Assembly (NCBI GenBank): GCA_014380825.1
Contig: JACMJD010000738.1
Location: 1-8,840 of the forward strand
From: Phycisphaerae bacterium
GTDB lineage: Bacteria; Planctomycetota; Phycisphaerae; Tepidisphaerales; Tepidisphaeraceae
DNA length: 8,840 nt
Reading direction: 5' to 3'
The translations under genes and the position numbers were made by a program. Positions 6,444-8,840 of the stretch are shown in pieces (positions within the stretch are counted from its first letter, which is position 1; every line of letters begins with the position of its first letter). Below the pieces are notes generated by a model that was not told the origin of the DNA, ran no database searches, and was given only the letters and a program-made list of their open reading frames with translations.

Positions 6444-6449
6444 TCTGCG

Positions 6450-7604
6450 ATGTACATCAAATCAAAGCGCGGCCTTGCGTTGGCTGCTGTGGTTTCAGTT
6501 GTGTCGATTGCGTCATTCGCAAGAGCAGGCGTGCAGTACAACATCACGCCGCTTGATTCGCCTGTCGGGACGACCGACGTTTACGTGACCGGCGTGAACA
6601 ACGCCGGTCAGATGGTGGGGCACATGGTTGATGCGGCCGGCATCTCGCACGCCGCGCTGTGGTCGCCGAGTGGCGCGCACACGCCGCTGCAGGAACTGAC
6701 CAACGCCGCCGGTCAAGCCAGCGAAGCGTATCGCATCAACAATGCCGGCCAGATCGTCGGCAAGAGCAAGTTTGATGCGAACTTCGTGCACGCGGTGGTG
6801 TGGAATGCCGGCGTGGTGCAGGACATCGGCGTTCTGCCCGGCGCGAACGGCGGAAGTTTCGCGCAGGACATCAACGATCAAGGCGTCGTCGCGGGCTCGT
6901 CCAAGGCAGTGAATGGTCAGCACGCGTTCACCTGGACGCCCGGCGACGGCATGAAGGATTGGGGCAGCTTCAATCCGACGTCGAACACGAACTTCGCCGG
7001 TTGGAACGCGATCAGCAACAGCGGTGTGATGGCCGGCACCGCGTACGTGCTGTTCAGCCCGTTCAAGGCGTCGATGGCGCGGCCGGGCGATCGGGACATC
7101 ACCAACATCTCGCCGATCGCGCAGTTCTCCACGGGAATGGCGCTGGCGATCAACAATCACGATGTGATCGTCGGCTATCAGAATCCGAATTCCGGCAGCC
7201 CGCACCCGGCGATCTTCAACGGCGACGGTACGTGGCAGGATCTCGGCACGCTTGGCCTGGGCGAAGGCTGGGCGGAAGACATCAACGACAACGGCGTGAT
7301 CGTCGGCCGCGTGATGGGAGAAGATGAAAATCAAAACTTCGTGCAGCGTGCGTTCGTGTGGGAAAACGGCATGCAGAGCGAGCTGCTCACGCTGCTGAAC
7401 AACAACGCGCGTGGCGTTGAAGGATGGACCACATTGTTCTCCGCGTCCGCCCTGAACGACAACGGCGTGATCGTCGGCGCCGGCTTGTACCACGGCCAGA
7501 TCCGCGGCTTCATGCTCACGCCCACGCCCGAACCCGCGACGTTCGGCGCGATCGGCACCGCCAGCTTATTCATGCTGAATCGTCGACGCCGTCGCGTCGA
7601 CTAG
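6450..7604 (+). CDS. HAF-repeat extracellular protein with PEP-CTERM sorting signal
   Basis: The 384-residue protein has a Sec signal peptide: basic MYIKSKR, a hydrophobic core, and ARA before a likely cleavage at residues 26/27. The body consists of HAF-type repeats, best seen as seven copies of a V/I-N-N/D-x-G-x-V-V/A-G core at residues 49, 96, 141, 188, 234, 278 and 335, each roughly 44-57 residues after the last. Typical companions are HAVVW and HAFTW preceding, and DIGVLPG or DLGTLGLG following. The end is a PEP-CTERM signal: PEP at 360-362, a short hydrophobic segment (365-376) and five Arg (378-382). Family knowledge says such tails are processed by an exosortase and route proteins to the envelope or exopolysaccharide; no exosortase gene is in this window. 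The repeat number and size suggest a beta-propeller, which is inference. Molecular function is unknown. The gene is monocistronic, with its own terminator at 7627-7660. Confidence 0.9.
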   Translation: MYIKSKRGLALAAVVSVVSIASFARAGVQYNITPLDSPVGTTDVYVTGVNNAGQMVGHMVDAAGISHAALWSPSGAHTPLQELTNAAGQASEAYRINNAGQIVGKSKFDANFVHAVVWNAGVVQDIGVLPGANGGSFAQDINDQGVVAGSSKAVNGQHAFTWTPGDGMKDWGSFNPTSNTNFAGWNAISNSGVMAGTAYVLFSPFKASMARPGDRDITNISPIAQFSTGMALAINNHDVIVGYQNPNSGSPHPAIFNGDGTWQDLGTLGLGEGWAEDINDNGVIVGRVMGEDENQNFVQRAFVWENGMQSELLTLLNNNARGVEGWTTLFSASALNDNGVIVGAGLYHGQIRGFMLTPTPEPATFGAIGTASLFMLNRRRRRVD

Positions 7605-7626
7605 AGCGACCTCCCTTCCCCTGCGC

Positions 7627-7660
7627 CGGCCGCGCGATTCTCACTCGAATCGCGCGGCCG
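7627..7660 (+). terminator. Intrinsic terminator after the HAF/PEP-CTERM gene
   Basis: A perfect 14-bp stem (7627-7640 with 7647-7660) closes a 6-nt loop (TCACTC), 22 nt after the stop codon, and is followed by CCTTTGTTTCTC. This is the clearest terminator in the window for + strand transcription. Confidence 0.88.
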
Positions 7661-7685
7661 CCTTTGTTTCTCGGTGCCCGAAGCT

Positions 7686-7761
7686 GTCATCCTGAGGTAC
7701 TCCGAAGGATCTGGCCTGACGCGTGAAGCCAGATCCTTCGCGGAGTACCGCTCAGGATGAC
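7686..7761. repeat. REP-like inverted repeat element, copy 2
   Basis: The left arm (7686-7715, from GTCATCCTGAGG to GGATCTGGC) is matched by the inverse right arm (7728-7761, from GCCAGATCC to CTCAGGATGAC) around a 12-nt centre. The arms differ only by two 2-nt insertions (CG at each) in the right arm. The left arm shares the GTCAT-x-CTGAGGTACTCCGAAGGATCT core with the inverse of the right arm of copy 1. It lies between convergent genes and overlaps the end of the ankyrin-repeat gene. Confidence 0.88.
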
Positions 7762-8840
7762 GGGCTCGCTTGAAGAATCGCGATCACGGCGTTGTGCTTC
7801 TCACGCTGCGCAAGATTGAGTGGCGTGAGTCCATCTGCATCGCGCGCGTCGCGATTCGCGCCGCGCTGAAGCAGCAGTTGAACCGCGCGCACTTGTCCCG
7901 CGCGCGCCGCTTCGTGCAGCGGTGTCCCGCGACCTTGGGCGATGTTCGCCAGCGACGGATCGGCGTCGAGTTGTTTCTCGATCAGATGTTGAATGCCCCA
8001 ACTCGCGGCGACGCAGATGCCGAAGGCTTTTGGCGTGCAGCGGTAGATCGGATCGCGCGCCGCGGGATTCGCGCCGGCGGCGATCAGCAGCGCAGCGACG
8101 CGCGGCTCGTAACCAAAGTACGACCAATGCAAGGGCGACGCGCCGAGAAATGCCGGGAACATCACGTCGGGATCGTGCGTCAACAGCTCGCGCACCGCTT
8201 CGACCATGCCGTTACGGCTCGCCAGGTAAAGCGCATCAGAAATCATCTCGCGTTTCGTCGCGGGCGGGATCGGGATTCGATTGCCGTCTGAACCGAATCG
8301 ACTGCTGCCGGTTTTCGATGCCTTATCCTTGAGGTGGCCGGATTCGTCGAAGAACGATCGAATGCGAATCACGTCGCCGAGGCCGGCGGCGCAGAACAGA
8401 TCCGGCTCAACACCGCCGCGCACCATCGCGTCGGCCGCGTGGAACGATCGGACGGTCAGCGCCCAGGAGAGCGCACTGTGTCCGCTGTCGCCGAAGCGAT
8501 CGTCGACCTTCGCGCCGCGCTCCAGCAGGATGCGCGTGATCGCGCGATCGTCGTTCTCGGCCGCCACGTGCAATGCGGTGGAGCCGTGATCGTTCTTGAG
8601 CAGCGTAAGTTGCGGATGCTGATCGAGCATTTGCTCGACGCGAGCGCGATCACCGGCCACGATCGCGTCGAAGAACGCCGGCACGTGCGCGCTCGCGCTG
8701 CTCATGTGCTTGTTGAGTGCGCGCCAGCTTGAGAATCCGTGCTCGCGCGCGATGGCGAGTTGAGCATCCGCCAGTTTCGCGGCGGGTATCGTGCGACGAA
8801 GCTCATCGAGCTTCTTCTTGGCGGCCTTGCGATACCAATC
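7752..8840 (-). CDS. Ankyrin-repeat protein (N-terminus outside window)
   Basis: The frame is open on the minus strand from the right edge to a TGA at 7752-7754, giving 362 visible residues. An ATG at 8705 is probably internal. The 45 residues before it read on sensibly and contain ADAQLAIAREHGFSSWRALNKH, which I know as a motif common in the N-terminus of bacterial ankyrin proteins. Ankyrin-like units follow (visible-residue numbering): GSTALHVAAENDD at about 86, GHSALSWAL at 120, DALYLASRNGMVEAVRELL at 202, ASPLHWSYFG at 234, GTPLHEAARAGQVRAVQLLLQRGAN at 305 and GLTPLNLAQREKHNAV at 337. The segment 150-200 is divergent. No signal peptide can be judged. The role is presumably protein-protein interaction; no partner is evident. 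The last two codons and the stop lie inside the REP-like repeat. Confidence 0.85.
   Translation of the reverse strand, partial: DWYRKAAKKKLDELRRTIPAAKLADAQLAIAREHGFSSWRALNKHMSSASAHVPAFFDAIVAGDRARVEQMLDQHPQLTLLKNDHGSTALHVAAENDDRAITRILLERGAKVDDRFGDSGHSALSWALTVRSFHAADAMVRGGVEPDLFCAAGLGDVIRIRSFFDESGHLKDKASKTGSSRFGSDGNRIPIPPATKREMISDALYLASRNGMVEAVRELLTHDPDVMFPAFLGASPLHWSYFGYEPRVAALLIAAGANPAARDPIYRCTPKAFGICVAASWGIQHLIEKQLDADPSLANIAQGRGTPLHEAARAGQVRAVQLLLQRGANRDARDADGLTPLNLAQREKHNAVIAILQASPSS

Noticed and set aside
6255..6449. Upstream extension of the HAF protein
   Set aside because: It would translate the palindromic element and the tandem repeat and bury the signal peptide about 65 residues inside the protein.
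7686..7761. Bidirectional terminator between the convergent genes
   Set aside because: The palindrome has no U-tract on either side and overlaps coding sequence; it matches the other REP-like copy better than a terminator, although it might slow polymerase.
1..8840. CRISPR array, tRNA/rRNA, insertion sequence, phage or defence genes
   Set aside because: No regularly spaced direct repeats with unique spacers, no recognisable tRNA or rRNA sequence, and no transposase, integrase or nuclease motifs were seen in any supported reading frame.

Overview
The window is GC-rich bacterial chromosomal DNA, most likely from a planctomycete of the Phycisphaerae/Tepidisphaeraceae type. The reasons are family-level: two long secreted proteins carry a basic N-terminus with a LEPR-XLL-like motif and a C-terminal pair of dockerin-like Ca-binding repeats (GDxDxNGxxDFDDYS), and a third carries HAF repeats plus a PEP-CTERM tail. 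The genus assignment is inference; no marker such as rRNA is present.

Layout. (1) 2-604 (+): the 3' third of clpX, the AAA+ unfoldase of the ClpXP protease, ended by a perfect 12-bp hairpin (634-663). (2) 721-4784 (+): after a good promoter candidate come two secreted proteins in tandem. The first is a glucose/sorbosone dehydrogenase-like beta-propeller enzyme; the second is a metalloprotease-like protein whose HExxH-like motif has lost its first His. Both share the same N- and C-terminal modules around unrelated middles, and no convincing terminator separates them. (3) 5077-6258 (+): a conserved-looking protein of unknown function with a possible N-terminal helix-turn-helix. (4) 6450-7604 (+): a signal-peptide protein with seven regularly spaced HAF-type repeats and a PEP-CTERM sorting tail, ended by a perfect 14-bp hairpin. 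(5) 7752-8840 (-): an ankyrin-repeat protein running off the right edge; its coding frame is open through the last base, so the ATG at 8705 is probably internal.

Two related REP-like inverted repeats (6270-6353 and 7686-7761) bracket the HAF/PEP-CTERM gene. The second supplies the stop codon and last two sense codons of the ankyrin gene. No RNA genes, CRISPR array, insertion sequence or phage genes were seen.

How the genes relate: clpX is housekeeping and separately terminated. The three secreted proteins point to an investment in the cell surface or exterior by two different sorting schemes (LEPR-like/dockerin-like and PEP-CTERM). The HTH-like and ankyrin proteins have no visible functional link to them. 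I see no convincing new defence or mobile system. The most unusual points are the shared modular architecture of the two tandem secreted genes, the altered protease motif, and the REP-like palindromes used as a gene end.
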